From Tupaia tana (lineage: Eukaryota > Chordata > Mammalia > Scandentia > Tupaiidae): a stretch of 64,000 bases of DNA. The notes beneath the pieces are model-generated. The model saw only the letters and a list, made by a program, of their open reading frames with translations, had not been told where the DNA came from and ran no database searches. The stretch lies in the NCBI GenBank assembly GCA_026018925.1, contig JAKSZU010000011.1:40722641-40786640 (forward strand), written 5' to 3'. Below, one piece after another: positions 48,957 to 59,860 of the stretch. Each line of letters opens with the position of its first letter. Within the stretch, counting starts at the first letter, position 1. The translations under genes were made by a program, and so were the position numbers.

Positions 48957-49219
48957 AGAGAGCCAGCAAGTGATCTAGTGATTAAGGCACTGGACTTCCA
49001 CATAGCCTACTGTGGTTTGAGTCCTAGACCTGGTGGCTTGAGAATCATGCCAGGCATGTGTGTGTGGGTACCCAAAATCCCAGGAGGAGACTGAAGGAAA
49101 AGGGGTTGAGGCACAGCCATTCCCCCTGAGGGATGATTTCTCACTTTCCCTCTCTCTGTCTCTCTCTCTGCCTATCTCTTCTCCAACAAATGTATGCACC
49201 CTTTGACAAAACCCTTTAA
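48957..49219 (+). repeat. tRNA-related SINE, S2
   Basis: 'agccagcaagtgatctagtg', 'ggtttgagtcctagacctgg'. TSD about aatcactttaag / attcacttcaag. Confidence 0.85.
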
Positions 49220-49247
49220 AAAATTCACTTCAAGCATTGTGATCTAT

Positions 49248-49511
49248 GGGACCAGCAGCTAGCGTAATGGCTATGTCACTGGACTCCCATGTAGTTGACC
49301 ACGGTTCAAACCCTGGTCCTGGTGGCTTAAACTCACGCCAGGCATGTGTGCATGCGTGCCCAAGATTCCGAGAGGAGAATGGAGGAGAAGGGATTGTGGC
49401 ATGGCCATCCCCCCTGGGTGGTGATTTCTCGCTTTCTGTCTCTCTGTCTCTCTCTGTCTTTTTGGCGAGCGCACATGCCCTATAGCAAAAACCTCTCCAA
49501 AAAAAAAGAGG
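49248..49511 (+). repeat. tRNA-related SINE, S1
   Basis: TSD gtgatcta at 49239-49246 and 49513-49520. Little diverged. Confidence 0.93.
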
Positions 49512-49512
49512 T

Positions 49513-49700
49513 GTGATCTAAGGTGATGACCTTAGATCTTCATGTGGCTAGGACCTTCCATTGTTCAGTGCTCAGCTTCAAAATCCCTTCCCTGGAAGCA
49601 TTCCCTGACCATCTCATCTCAAATAGCCAAATGAACAAATAAACAAATGAGTGAACATATGAATGGATGAATAAATGAGTGAGTGAATTCATTCATCCTT
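49513..49700 (+). repeat. Palindromic junction and L2 continuation
   Basis: gatctaaggt-gatg-accttagatc is a 10 bp perfect inverted repeat (about 49515-49538). L2 wording ('ctggaagcattccctgacca') and an aatgagtgagtgaattc end follow. Confidence 0.6.
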
Positions 49701-50169
49701 AGAATCCAAGTTACTATTTTTGATAGAATATTTCATTAATGAGGGCCACCAGTCAGTACACCTAGGGAAAATAAACATTCTACAGATAGCCATAATTTTA
49801 TACTTTGAGTGCCTTAACATGAGGATATAAAACATTTTTATATACAACAACAAATTTATACAACTCACATATTATAAGCTTCATATTGATACTGAAAGTT
49901 CTGGGAAAGTCTAGGTTTTTAGTGTCTTCTCTTTCCTTCAGAATCAGGATGTGTCATCAAACACATGGCCATCAGATCAGTAATCCAATGCTTTAGCACC
50001 CTGCACCTACAACCTCCCCACCCCACTCTCAAGCCCTGGAGAGGCATCAGAGCTCTTCTCATCCCTCTCGGCTCTCACTCCCCCAATAGGGTCCCTATTA
50101 GATAATATAGTTGTGAGTTCTGAACTCTAGGATCCAGCCAACTGTGGACCACAATTTTTTTTTAAAGTC
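49701..50169. other. Intronic sequence, nothing recognised
   Basis: No repeat or coding signal that I can support. Confidence 0.35.
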
Positions 50170-50373
50170 AGGACCAACAGATGGCATAGCAGTTATATTA
50201 TTGGACTTCCACATTGCCCACCATGATTCAAGTCCCAGTACTGGTGGCTTGAATAATCACACGTGTGTGCATGCATGTGCAAATCATCCCTGGGGTATGG
50301 CCATCCCGCCTGTGGATTCTCTCTCTCTCTCTCTCCAGTGAACACACATACCCCAAAGCAAAAACTTCTACCA
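50170..50373 (+). repeat. tRNA-related SINE, S1-like, shortened core
   Basis: 'ggaccaacagatggcatagc' and 'gattcaagtcccagtactgg'. About 40 bp of the usual 'gagaggagaatgg' region is missing. Confidence 0.8.
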
Positions 50374-50531
50374 AAAAGGAAAAGAGCCAATAAAAGGTAA
50401 AAAGTAACAATACATCTAAAAAATACAAAAAAAAAATACAGTATAATAACTATTTACATAGCATTTACATTGTATTAGGTATTATAAAAAATCAAAAGTG
50501 CGGGAGGATATAAGTAGGTTATATACATATA

Positions 50532-50676
50532 TGAGGGTACTTCAAAAAGTTTATGAAAAACTAAATTAAAGTACAGGTTTATTTTAGTGCAAAAAAATTA
50601 AATCCATGCCTAGATTCTTTTTATAATATTTTAAAATATTATAACAGTTTTTCTTGAATTTTTTGAAGACCTCTCA
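50532..50676. mobile_element. TA-flanked MITE, 145 bp, family A
   Basis: Termini tgagggtacttcaaaaagtt and (reverse) tgagaggtcttcaaaaaatt form an inverted repeat with a TA outside each end (50530-50531, 50677-50678). No coding capacity. A half copy lies at 59604-59680. Confidence 0.75.
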
Positions 50677-50740
50677 TATGACCACATTTTATATGAGGAA
50701 CTTAGGCAGCCTTTGGTTTTGGTATCCATGAGGGCTTCTG

Positions 50741-50795
50741 GGACCAACAGATGAAACGACTGTACACTGGTCTTCAATAGACTCTGATTGGAGCC
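50741..50795 (+). repeat. Possible SINE head fragment
   Basis: 'gggaccaacagatgaaacga' then 'cactggtcttcaatag' resembles a decayed tRNA-like head with no body. Confidence 0.4.
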
Positions 50796-50816
50796 CCCTT
50801 AAGATCACCAAAGCGG

Positions 50817-51000
50817 CAAGGTCCTAGCCACATGAAGATCTAAGATCATCACCTTAGATCACAACTCTTGAAGTGCATAAAAGTCACTTAGGAGCTTTCA
50901 GAAAATGCCTCTGATGGACCCCACCTCTGAAGGATACAATTAATTGATCTCGAACAAGGCCTAGGTGACACTAATAGCTGGGATTGCAAACCACCAGCTC
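50817..51000 (-). mobile_element. MER5-like element plus L2 flank; arm 2 of an inverted pair
   Basis: Reverse complement of 48825-48950 plus 49513-49557, without the two SINEs. The L2/junction part is nearly identical to arm 1, and the MER5-like part is about three-quarters identical by eye. Confidence 0.65.
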
Positions 51001-51884
51001 TCTTTCAAGACATTTCAGCATTTTTCTGTGCCATCTTCTACTCACCTCGATGCCTATATCAGTTCTAGGTTGGTGCCCTACTTTAACTGTTTCCACACAT
51101 GTCTTATCCTAGTCAGTGCCTTCATCGTGAACCCACCCCAAAACTGATCCTTTGACTGACAAGTAACCTACATAAAAAACCCTGATGAGTTCTGAACATG
51201 ACCGCCATTTTCCTCTTCCTTGGCTCTGCCTCTAGTTTTCTATTAAAGGTCCAAGCACTACTTTCAGAAATAAAAAGAAGATACAGCCACTTATTAGGTC
51301 ATCTAGTTTTCCAGAAGAAATTCCATTTTTCTGCCTAGGGATAGGAACACGAGAAACAAATATATACATTCATCCACTTTTCACCCTTGCCCAGTAGATG
51401 TAGTACCTGGAGAGTAAGCGAATAAGCAGCAAACCCTGCTGCTTCTTACCTGACTTGGCTGTTTATGCATGTCAGCAAGTATTTCTGCTTCAAGCAGTTG
51501 AGTTACCAAATACAATTTAGCTTTTAGCAGGGCTCGTTCTGGACACTGTACCAAGGGAAGATTGTAGGGATCAAAGGCACAGGAGAAAGACCAGTATGGG
51601 GGCTACTGCCCTCATCTGTGGAAGAGATGCTGTTGGTTTAGATCAAAGCAGTAGAGGGGGAGAGAAGCAGTTGGAGACACCCACAGTTTGGAAGTAGAGC
51701 TGACTAGCTGTTGATGGAGTTGGTATGCTGTAGAAAGAAACAGGGAGTCAAGGTTTGAGACCTCAGAAAGGAAGAGTTTCCATAGAAACCCATTTCTGGC
51801 AAATGGGTCCATTCAGAAATCAAATGCAGACCAGATGGAACTGGAATTGAAAATTATGACAAAGAAAGAAATTCATCGCACTGG
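51001..51884. other. Intronic sequence, nothing recognised
   Basis: No repeat or coding signal that I can support. Confidence 0.35.
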
Positions 51885-52135
51885 TAACAGACCTATTTAC
51901 AGAGCACCATTATATGCCAGGCCCTTTGGTAAGTCCTGGGCCCACTTAATTCCATCTCTTCTTCCAAAAATCCAATGATAAACATAAGACTGTCCTCACA
52001 GATGAGAAAATTGAGGCTGAGAGCAAAATGACTTGTCCAACTTTGCTCAGCTACTCAGCTACTCAGTGCAAGAACCATGACTTCAAACAGGAGTGTATGA
52101 CTTCTAGGTTCATGCTCTCAATCACCATGCTTGAT
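51885..52135 (-). repeat. MIR
   Basis: 'tatatgccaggccctttggt', 'cagatgagaaaattgaggct' and 'caaacaggagtgtatgactt'. Confidence 0.75.
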
Positions 52136-52449
52136 GCAAAATGAGGTGGAGAGTTGGACAAGGCCACAAAACTTCCTTAAGAATGTTGATCTTTAGCCTA
52201 AGAGGGATAGAAATCCACCATTAGAGAGATGAATGAAAAGAAATATGATAAATTTGTTTTTTTGAAAGGATGATTCTTCTACACCATACAAGATGGATTG
52301 GAGGCACAAAGGAGACAGAGACAACCAATATCTAGATTACTGTGCTATCTACATTCACATGATGACCTTATTTTATACTGAATTTGCCCAAATATAGAAT
52401 ATAAGTAACTTGAAAGAGATCTTGGAAAAAATTCTTCTTATCCATCTAC
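52136..52449. other. Intronic sequence, nothing recognised
   Basis: No repeat or coding signal that I can support. Confidence 0.35.
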
Positions 52450-52580
52450 ATTATTTTTTTTACATTTATGGAGAGAAATGGTTTGCCCAAGATCATAGGG
52501 ACTTTTAAATTACAGAGTCAATACTTAAATCCAGGTCTTCGGATTTAAAGCCTTGCCTTTATAACCATTGTTTCAATTAC
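52450..52580 (-). repeat. MIR
   Basis: 'atggtttgcccaagatcata' and 'cttaaatccaggtcttcgga'. Confidence 0.65.
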
Positions 52581-52619
52581 TTGCATTTGCATGGAGAGTG
52601 ATATCTTTTAATGCATTAA

Positions 52620-52740
52620 TTTGTGTCATACTTAATATTGTATTTCCAGTGTTTGATGGGAGTAGAAATTCAGTATATGTTAAGTGGGTGAACAGAGAGA
52701 TGAATAGATAGATGGATGAATGGATTCAGAAAAATGTTCT
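52620..52740 (+). repeat. L2 3'-end fragment
   Basis: 'attgtatttccagtgtttga' and a gaatagatagatggatgaat terminus. Confidence 0.45.
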
Positions 52741-53289
52741 TTCCTCTACACTTCACAAACTTCTATACAGTTAGCAACTGTTGAAATAGAAATCATTTTT
52801 TTTCTGTAATCAGAACTGTATTTCATAATCTTCCTTCCTAAAAAGCATGTCCTCTAGTCATGGCTACCACCCTGGGGCCACAACATCAGTGTGACCCAGA
52901 GGACACTATTCCTCATCCATGTCTATGTGTTGGCAGCCTCAGTCCCTGAAAGAAGCTCATAAACCCATCTCAGCCATTTAAAGTGGCGAGTAGCCCAAGA
53001 TCAGATGAGTCAAGCACTGACTCCTTATTCCTACTGGAAAGGAGCTAGATTACTAACTTTCCTAATTGAATTTTAAAATTTGTAATTAGGTCACTGTAAA
53101 GATTTGTCTCTTTTAATGGCAAAAAGCCCAGTTTCCTAAGTATTTCCTCAGGAGCTCATTCTTTGCCACCCCACTACTCCTCTTCATCCCACACCACATT
53201 AAGGGAGGATTTTGACTAGAATGTTGATGAAATATTATCTTGAGTTAAGACAAGCATGGAGGTATTCATAAAATGGCTCAGGAACTATT
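52741..53289. other. Intronic sequence, nothing recognised
   Basis: No repeat or coding signal that I can support. Confidence 0.35.
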
Positions 53290-53455
53290 GCCAAAAGACA
53301 TCCTTGACAGACATCCTCTCATTTAGTCCTTACAACAATACAGGGGAATGAGGCCTTGCCTCAATTTTATAAACAAGGATAATGAGACCATAGAGTTTAA
53401 GGGGCTTGTTCACCCCAGGACCAATATTCAGACTCAAATGTGCTAAGGGACATTC
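53290..53455 (-). repeat. MIR
   Basis: 'cattttataaacaa'-type core (ttttataaacaaggataatg) and 'catttagtccttacaacaat'. Confidence 0.6.
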
Positions 53456-53984
53456 TCTATTTTCTTTTCATAATAATGACATTCCAAATGAACTGATTTC
53501 CTAGTCATAGTTATGTATAATGTAATAATTGTAGCTAATGAATGAAGAAAATCTGTCATCAGTCAACATTCATTGATTACCTACTGTCTACAAACTGTCT
53601 TCCCAGAGGTTTATCTCAGGCCAACTGGACATTCCTCTCTGCTCTTAGAGCATCAAGCTAAGGATCTCATTTAAGTCCCCAGTTAGACATTCTTGCCACC
53701 ATATGGTCTGGAGAAAAATAATTTACCTTCCTGAGCCTCAGTCTCTTCCTCTGCCAGACAAACATAGTAATTTGTATACAACAAATTCCTAAACAGGATA
53801 CCTATAGCAAACTCAGGAGCAGATAATTTGAGGAGCGCATGTTAAGAAGGACCTTTTGCAATAGCATGAGCTAAAGGGGTCACTAGGGTAATGTGCTAAC
53901 CCAGAGAGAGTAAGAGCCTGGTTACTACTAGCCAAAAGTCCAAGGAGAAAAAGGGAGGGAGAGGTTACCAGAGCTGGGAGGAAA
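53456..53984. other. Intronic sequence; possible decayed MIR at 53700-53780
   Basis: 'ccttcctgagcctcagtctc' recalls the MIR core. Nothing else. Confidence 0.35.
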
Positions 53985-54158
53985 GAGATCAGAGTCTACC
54001 ACCTACTACTTAACTAATTACAGAAAGTCTCTTAAATATGCCTCTGTGCCCCCATCTGGAATGCAGAGATCATGTCTACCTCACAGATTTCTGTGAAACT
54101 GAAGAGGAAGTAAAGGAGAACTTACAATACCTGACACATAGCATGTACTCAGGAAACT
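53985..54158 (+). repeat. MIR, split by a SINE
   Basis: 'ctctgtgcccccatctggaa', 'tctacctcacagatttctgt' and 'acctgacacatagcatgtac'. A remnant lies at 54403-54435. Confidence 0.7.
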
Positions 54159-54159
54159 T

Positions 54160-54400
54160 TATTTTCTTAGAGGTTTTTGCCTTAGAATGTGTTCACTCAC
54201 TAAAGAGAGAGAGAGACAGAGACAGTGAAAGGTAAAGTTAGAAATCATCTCCTGGGGGGATGGCCATGCTGCAATCCCTTCTCCTGCACTTTCCTCCCGG
54301 GATCTTGGGGACACATGCACCTATGACTGGCATGATTTTCAAACCACCAAGTCTTGGACTTGAATCTAAGAATGCAACCACTGCACCATCTGCTGGCCCC
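54160..54400 (-). repeat. tRNA-related SINE, S2
   Basis: Flanked by caggaaacttt / caggaaacatt. 'agaggtttttgccttagaa' to 'ccatctgctggcccc'. The anticodon-arm region is shortened. Confidence 0.85.
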
Positions 54401-54609
54401 ACACAGGAAACATTTTATAGAACAAATGAACGAATGGTTCCTAGGACCCCTTCTGGCTCTCAAATAGTAGAAGTCTGATTGTCTAGTCTGGTTGGCATGT
54501 TCTGAGAAAAGATTTATATCATCTGGGTGAGGTATCACACTGAGGGTGAGACTCAGGGCAGGATATGGGACTGAAGGTGGGCACAGTGACTGAAAGATCC
54601 ACAAAATGA

Positions 54610-54879
54610 GGGACCAGCAGTTAGCATAATGGCTATGTCACTGGACTCCCACGTAGTCGACCTTGGTTCGAGTCCCAGATCCGGTGGCTTAAACTCATGC
54701 TGGGCACGTGTGCGTGCGTGCCCAAGATCCCGGGAGGAGAAAGGAGGAGGAGGGATTGTGGCGTGGCCATCTCCCCTGGGGGGTGATTTCCTGCTTTCTG
54801 TCTCTCTGTCTGTCTGGCAAGCTCACACACCCTATAGCAAAAACCTCTCCAAAGAAAAAGAAAAGGAAAAAAAAAAAAA
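54610..54879 (+). repeat. tRNA-related SINE, S1, 16 bp perfect TSD
   Basis: TSD aagatccacaaaatga at 54594-54609 and 54880-54895. Confidence 0.96.
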
Positions 54880-54895
54880 AAGATCCACAAAATGA

Positions 54896-55302
54896 AAGGG
54901 TTCTGAGTATAGCCCATGAAACTCAAAACTTTGTCTCAGGTCATGTATCCTTCTATAGACTGGTAGCCTCTACTTAAGTGGAATTTGAATACAAGCTAGA
55001 AACTCTGATAGAATGTCTAATCTGTCAAAAAAAAGAATTCTTCTGGCAATACATTAATGACTATGAAATTACTTCCTTAGTCGGTTCCAAAATATGGGTG
55101 AATAATTGAGAATTAGCTATTATGAGATTTTCATTTGGGGATATAAATAATATTTAAAGGATGAAGAACTTAAGGGAAAGAAGCTGGCACTTGTTGAATT
55201 TCTTGGGATCCTATAATTCCATGTAACAAAGGTCCCAGACTTCACAGGGCTTAACACAGAGAAACAAACAATAAAAAGACATGTAATTTTAAAAATTACA
55301 TA
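54896..55302. other. Intronic sequence, nothing recognised
   Basis: No repeat or coding signal that I can support. Confidence 0.35.
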
Positions 55303-55732
55303 GTATTGTGGGTTGAATTGTGTCCTACAAAAGATATGTTCAAGTCCTGACCTCTAATACCTGGAAATGTGACCTTGTTTGAAAACAGGGTCTTTGCAGA
55401 TGTATGCAATCAAGTTAAAAGAATCCCTAATCTAATGGTTTGTGTCTTTATTTAAGAAGAGGGGAATTCAGACACAGCAATGTGAAGACAGAGGCAGATA
55501 CAGGAGTTACACTGCCTTAAGCCAAGAAACGCCAAAGATCAGCAACAACCACTCAAAGTTACGAGAAAAGCAGGGGACAGCTTCTTTCTCAGAACTCCCA
55601 GGAGGAAACAATTTTGCCAGCACCTTGATTTCAGACTTTTGACCTCCATAACTATGACAGAATAAATTTTGGTTGTTTTTGGCCACCCAGTGTATCGTAA
55701 CATGTCATGGAAGCCCTAGGAACTTAATACAT
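55303..55732 (+). mobile_element. MaLR LTR (MLT1-like), nearly complete
   Basis: 'attgtgggttgaattgtgtc', 'caatgtgaagacagaggcag', 'gccaagaaacgccaaagatc' and 'agccctaggaacttaataca' follow the LTR end to end. Non-coding. Confidence 0.85.
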
Positions 55733-56129
55733 ACAGATGCTAGAAGATGCTAATTGCAGTAGAGAAAAGCAATCCAAAAACACAGGGTGAGAAGGATGAG
55801 GAAGGATAAGTGTGCAGGCAAAGGAGGCATGAAGAATTGGGACAGGCTTCACTGAGAAGGGAAGTGAGCAGACTGAGGTAGCAAGGGAGGGAACCAAGGA
55901 GAGAGAGGGAAAGAACTCAGCCAGCAGAGGAAGCAGGCACTGTGGAGGCCCTGACTGCCAGAGTTCAGGGAGCACTCCATGTGCTGAGTTCTAGGAGCTC
56001 CAAGGTGGCCAGAGTATGAGAAAACACAGGTGAGAGACAGGTTAGCAGCGCCAGATCACTGAGGGCCATGGGTCATTGGCAGGATTCCACTTTAACTTTG
56101 AGTAGAGAGGGGAACTTTGGGAAGTACTT
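55733..56129 (+). repeat. Old unclassified repeat (19906 family), split by an LTR
   Basis: 'ggacaggcttcactgagaag', 'cactgtggaggccctgactg' and 'atcactgagggccatgggtc'. It continues at 56492. Confidence 0.6.
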
Positions 56130-56490
56130 TGTTTGAATGTCCCTCCCCTCCAAAATTAATGTGTTGAGATTTAGTAATGACAGGATTAAGAGAGTGGAAA
56201 CTATCTGATTATGGTGTTGAAAGTGGGATATTTGGGAAGAGATTAGGATTAAGATCATCAGGGTGGGGCCCCATGATTGACTGCTGGTGGATTTATAAAA
56301 GACTGAGATGGACATGGACATGGACATGGACACTCTGCTCTGCTCTTAATCTCATAACTTTATGTCCCATGACTCTGTAAGACCCCATCAGGTGTGGGCT
56401 TTGGACCTCCAAACTGTGAGTTGAATAAACCTCTATTCTCTTAAATTATGCAGACTTGGGTAGTTTAGCAAATGAACAGACTAGAATACA
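56130..56490 (+). mobile_element. MaLR LTR inserted in the old repeat
   Basis: 'tgtttgaatgtccctcccct', 'gacctccaaactgtgagttg' and 'aacagactagaatac' are LTR phrases. A tandem atggac x4 lies at 56309-56332. Confidence 0.65.
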
Positions 56491-56491
56491 G

Positions 56492-56630
56492 GGTTCTGAG
56501 AGTTTCAGTGATATGATGGGAAATAAGATTTAAAATGCTCATTCTGGCTGCTGACTGAGGACAGGTGGAAGCAGGACAAGGACAGAAGCTATTATGAGGC
56601 CCCTGCAGCAACCCAGCTAGGAGTACACCA
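56492..56630 (+). repeat. Old unclassified repeat, continuation
   Basis: 'gctcattctggctgctgact' and 'tgcagcaacccagctaggag' pick up where 56129 stops. Confidence 0.6.
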
Positions 56631-56789
56631 TGGACAAGGCCAGTTTTCCAGGGACAACCTGCTGTTTGCTGGGTGGGGCTCAGATTTCCAACCTAGTTCT
56701 TTCCACAGTACCACATGGCCTATGGGCCCACCACCTGGTGCAAACTTATCCTGAGACTTTGGAAAGAAAGAAGGAAAGTACCTCGTATG

Positions 56790-56935
56790 CCTTCCTGAGT
56801 TTTCTTGTCCTTCACTCTGATGTCTACCTCACAGGGATGTTGCACAAATTGAACGAGGGAACAGCTGTGGATATGTTTTCAAAGAAGCATAAAGCACTAG
56901 AGAAATGCAAGCGATTATAATTAATACTAATAACA
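56790..56935 (+). repeat. MIR
   Basis: 'ctacctcacagggatgttgc' and 'agcataaagcactagagaaa'. Confidence 0.6.
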
Positions 56936-56984
56936 GTCACCCCTCTCTTCACCCTGCAACTGTCAGCCTATAAATACCACCAAA

Positions 56985-57225
56985 ACAATGTCTCATGAAG
57001 AGATTGATCCCCACGTGGAGACGAGCTAGTGTGTACATCTGCTGGGGAGAATTTTTGACGTAATAGATTTTGTTGTAACAAGATCAGCAGTGCCCTGCTA
57101 CCATGGACCATCTGTCGGGATGTACAAGTAGCATTGTCATGCAGAACTGGACCTTCCAGGGGAACAGTAATCTACCAACATGCAATAAATTACGGCACTG
57201 AATTCTACCATAATACCTTGTAAAG
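56985..57225. other. Candidate conserved noncoding element
   Basis: Unique sequence with a balanced base mix, e.g. gatccccacgtggagacg, tgacgtaatagatt and aaattacggcactg. No repeat phrase. Confidence 0.42.
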
Positions 57226-57371
57226 AAAAAAAGATGACTAGTTTTGTTTTCCCAAGCTTAGAAGCATGCCTTGGCTGAAGCTAAGCAAAGACTGGGTGTG
57301 GGAGACCAGAGGACACTTGCTTCAGACAGGCATTTGCATGAGTTGGTAGATTTGGGGGCTGTGTGTGTCTC

Positions 57372-57600
57372 CAGTTGAAAGAAATCTGGAGAAGAGTATG
57401 GCGGTTCCTCAGAAAATTAAAAATAGAGCCACCTGACAGTCCAGCAACCCCACTACTGGTTTGTACTCACAGAAAATGAAATCAGCATATTAAAAAGAGT
57501 CTGCACTTTCATGATTACTGCAGAATTATTCACAACAGCCAAGATATGAGAAAAACCTAAAAGCTTACCAACAGATAAAAGGATACAGAAATTATGATTC
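57372..57600 (+). mobile_element. L1 ORF2 3' segment, piece 1
   Basis: 'ggcggttcctcagaaaatta' and 'ttattcacaacagccaagat'. Confidence 0.8.
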
Positions 57601-57614
57601 TGTGTGTGTGTGTA

Positions 57615-57740
57615 TAATTATTAACTATGTGAGGTGATAAATAAATGTTAGTTAGCTTGATTATGGTGATGATTTCACAGTGTATAAAAATATCAAAACA
57701 TCAAAATGTATACCTATATATAATTGCTATCTGTCAGTAT
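57615..57740 (+). mobile_element. Extra L1 3'UTR copy
   Basis: 'actatgtgaggtgataaata' and 'aacatcaaaatgtataccta'. The same 3'UTR recurs at 58138. Confidence 0.8.
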
Positions 57741-57759
57741 ACCACAATATAGCTGGGGG

Positions 57760-58260
57760 GAAAAAAGGAGATAAAAATGTGTGTATTCTACACAATAGAA
57801 TAGAATATTATTCAGCCTTTAAAAAAAAAAAAAAAGGAAATTCTGCCATTTGTTACAACATTGATGAACCTATAGGACATTTTGCTGATCAAAATAAGCC
57901 AGGTACAGAAAGATAAATACTATTGTATATGATAATATTTAAATATGGAATCTTAAAAGTTGATCTCATAGAAGCAGAGAGTAGATGATAGTTACCAGGG
58001 GTTGAAGAGAGAGGGAAATGAGGAGATGAAAGAAGGACTGAAGGAAAGAAGTGAGGGGGAGAGAGAGAGTGGAAAAGAGAAGGGGAGAGAGCAAGGGGAA
58101 AAGAGGAAGAAGAGAAAAGAACAAAGTGCAATAGTAGCTATGTGAGGTGATAAATAGGTTAGTTAGCTTGAATGTGAGGATGATTTTCACAACGTATCCA
58201 AATATCAAAACATCAAGTTGTATACCTTAAATATACACATGTTATCTATCAATTACATCT
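57760..58260 (+). mobile_element. L1 ORF2 3' segment, piece 2, with 3'UTR
   Basis: 'tagaatattattcagccttt' and 'cagagagtagatgatagtta', then a 120 bp GA-rich run (58005-58125) and the second 3'UTR (58138-58260). Confidence 0.8.
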
Positions 58261-58819
58261 CAGATAATCCAAAAGATAAGGAAACAGAGACAAAAAATAG
58301 AGGGTAGGATGTCTCTTGGTCAAGTACTGAGCCTAGGTAAAAAACTGAAGGGGACAATTTTGCCCAGTAACCTTGAGAGCCTTGGAGCACATGCTGTTTC
58401 ACACAGAGTCTAGATGAGCCATTAGATAGAGGGTGGGCATTTTCTGAGTGGCTGGGGAGAACACAGTGACAGCAGCTGAAAGGGTGGGGGCACAGCAGCA
58501 ATAGCAGGAGCAGCATCTGCTGTGCTTGGCAGGGCTCAAAGGGCCAGTACATCCCACAGACAGCAGCAGAAGCTGCAGCAGAGGAGACACCACCTGCATA
58601 GGACTTCAAGTACCTCATGGACCACAATGTGGAACTGGAGAACCAAAGCAGACAGGACACCTACACCCCTTTGGGAACTTACAGATAATTGGGGAAATCA
58701 TGGTAGTGACTGAGAAAGGAGGTGACATGGAGGTGTGCAGAATGGCAAGTAGTAGTGACATTGGGGCATTAAGATTTATAACCCCAGGATAAAGGAAGTT
58801 GCCTGAGAGTATCCAGGTT
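58261..58819. other. Intronic sequence, nothing recognised
   Basis: (cag)-rich words at 58490-58585 give long chance frames on both strands. Confidence 0.35.
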
Positions 58820-58925
58820 TAAATAATAATGACTACAGTTACTGGTTACCTACAATACACCAAGCACTGCTCTGAGTGATTTTATTCATACATTCATTCA
58901 TTCACTTATTTGTTCATTAATTCAC
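58820..58925 (-). repeat. MIR/L2-type fragment
   Basis: 'acaccaagcactgctctgag' and a cattcattcattcactt run. Confidence 0.4.
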
Positions 58926-59199
58926 TAGATATTTATGGAATGCCATTTTTTAATTTTTTTAAAAAATTTTTTTATATTACATTTCATCACATATATCTTT
59001 ACAGTGTATAACATTTCTTTTTCCAGCAAAATTACCATGCATATCCATCAAAACAAGGACATTACTATCCACATCACCATCATCAAATAGCTTTCCTTTT
59101 TTTTAGATTATTATTATTTATTCTCATTATTATTTTTTAAGCATTCAATCACTATATATCATGTGGCTTATAAAGAGAATTTATCCAGCATGAAATATT

Positions 59200-59603
59200 T
59201 CTCAGACCAGTCCAATTGAAAATACTATACATGTTATCATCAGCAGGTATATGCCAGGCTCTTCTCTGGTTGTCAGAGATACATCAGTGTGTAAAATACA
59301 AAGATCCTGGTCTTCATATGTCTTACATTCTAGCAGTAGGTGATAGATAATGAATAGTAAATAAACACAATCATTTGCATGCAAGGAGATGATAATTGTT
59401 AAGTAAAGAAGAAAAAGCAAATTAATGGGTTATGGAGTAGGAGTAAGATACAGAACTAATTAGGGATTCAGGACAGACTTCATGGAGGAGGGGTCATGGG
59501 AGCCAAGACTTGAGAAGGTAAAACATTGTGTATGTGAAGAGAAAATATTTGAAGCAGAGGGAAGAGTACATAGAAAGGCCCTGAGGTTGGCATTTGCCTG
59601 GTG
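59200..59603 (+). repeat. Old unclassified repeat (19906 family)
   Basis: 'cttacattctagcagtaggt', 'gacttcatggaggaggggtc' and 'catagaaaggccctgaggtt'. Confidence 0.6.
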
Positions 59604-59680
59604 AATTTTTAAACTTTTTTGCACTAAGATAACTTTATACTTTAATTCTGCTTTTCCACCAACTTTTTGAAGTCCTCTCA
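59604..59680 (-). mobile_element. Half copy of MITE family A
   Basis: Reverse complement of the left half of 50532-50676: ttttttgcactaag and aactttttgaagtcctctca, ending at a TA (59681-59682). Confidence 0.7.
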
Positions 59681-59689
59681 TAAATGCTA

Positions 59690-59860
59690 ACCCTCACAAT
59701 GTAACTAAAATAGATGTTGCTCTCTCCATTTTAGAGAAAAGGAGACTGAGGTACAGAAAGCTTAAGTGATTTGTCTGTATGGATATACCACACAGGTGAT
59801 GGGACAGTCTAGTTCTAAATGATGCTGTTTCTAATATGATGCATTGTTACCTCTTAAGAG
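59690..59860 (-). repeat. MIR
   Basis: 'ccattttagagaaaaggaga', 'ctgaggtacagaaagcttaa' and 'gtgatttgtctgtatggata'. Confidence 0.75.

Noticed and set aside
58253-58660. 135-codon ORF with leucine/cysteine-rich run
   Set aside because: Created by cag/ctg-rich low-complexity sequence.
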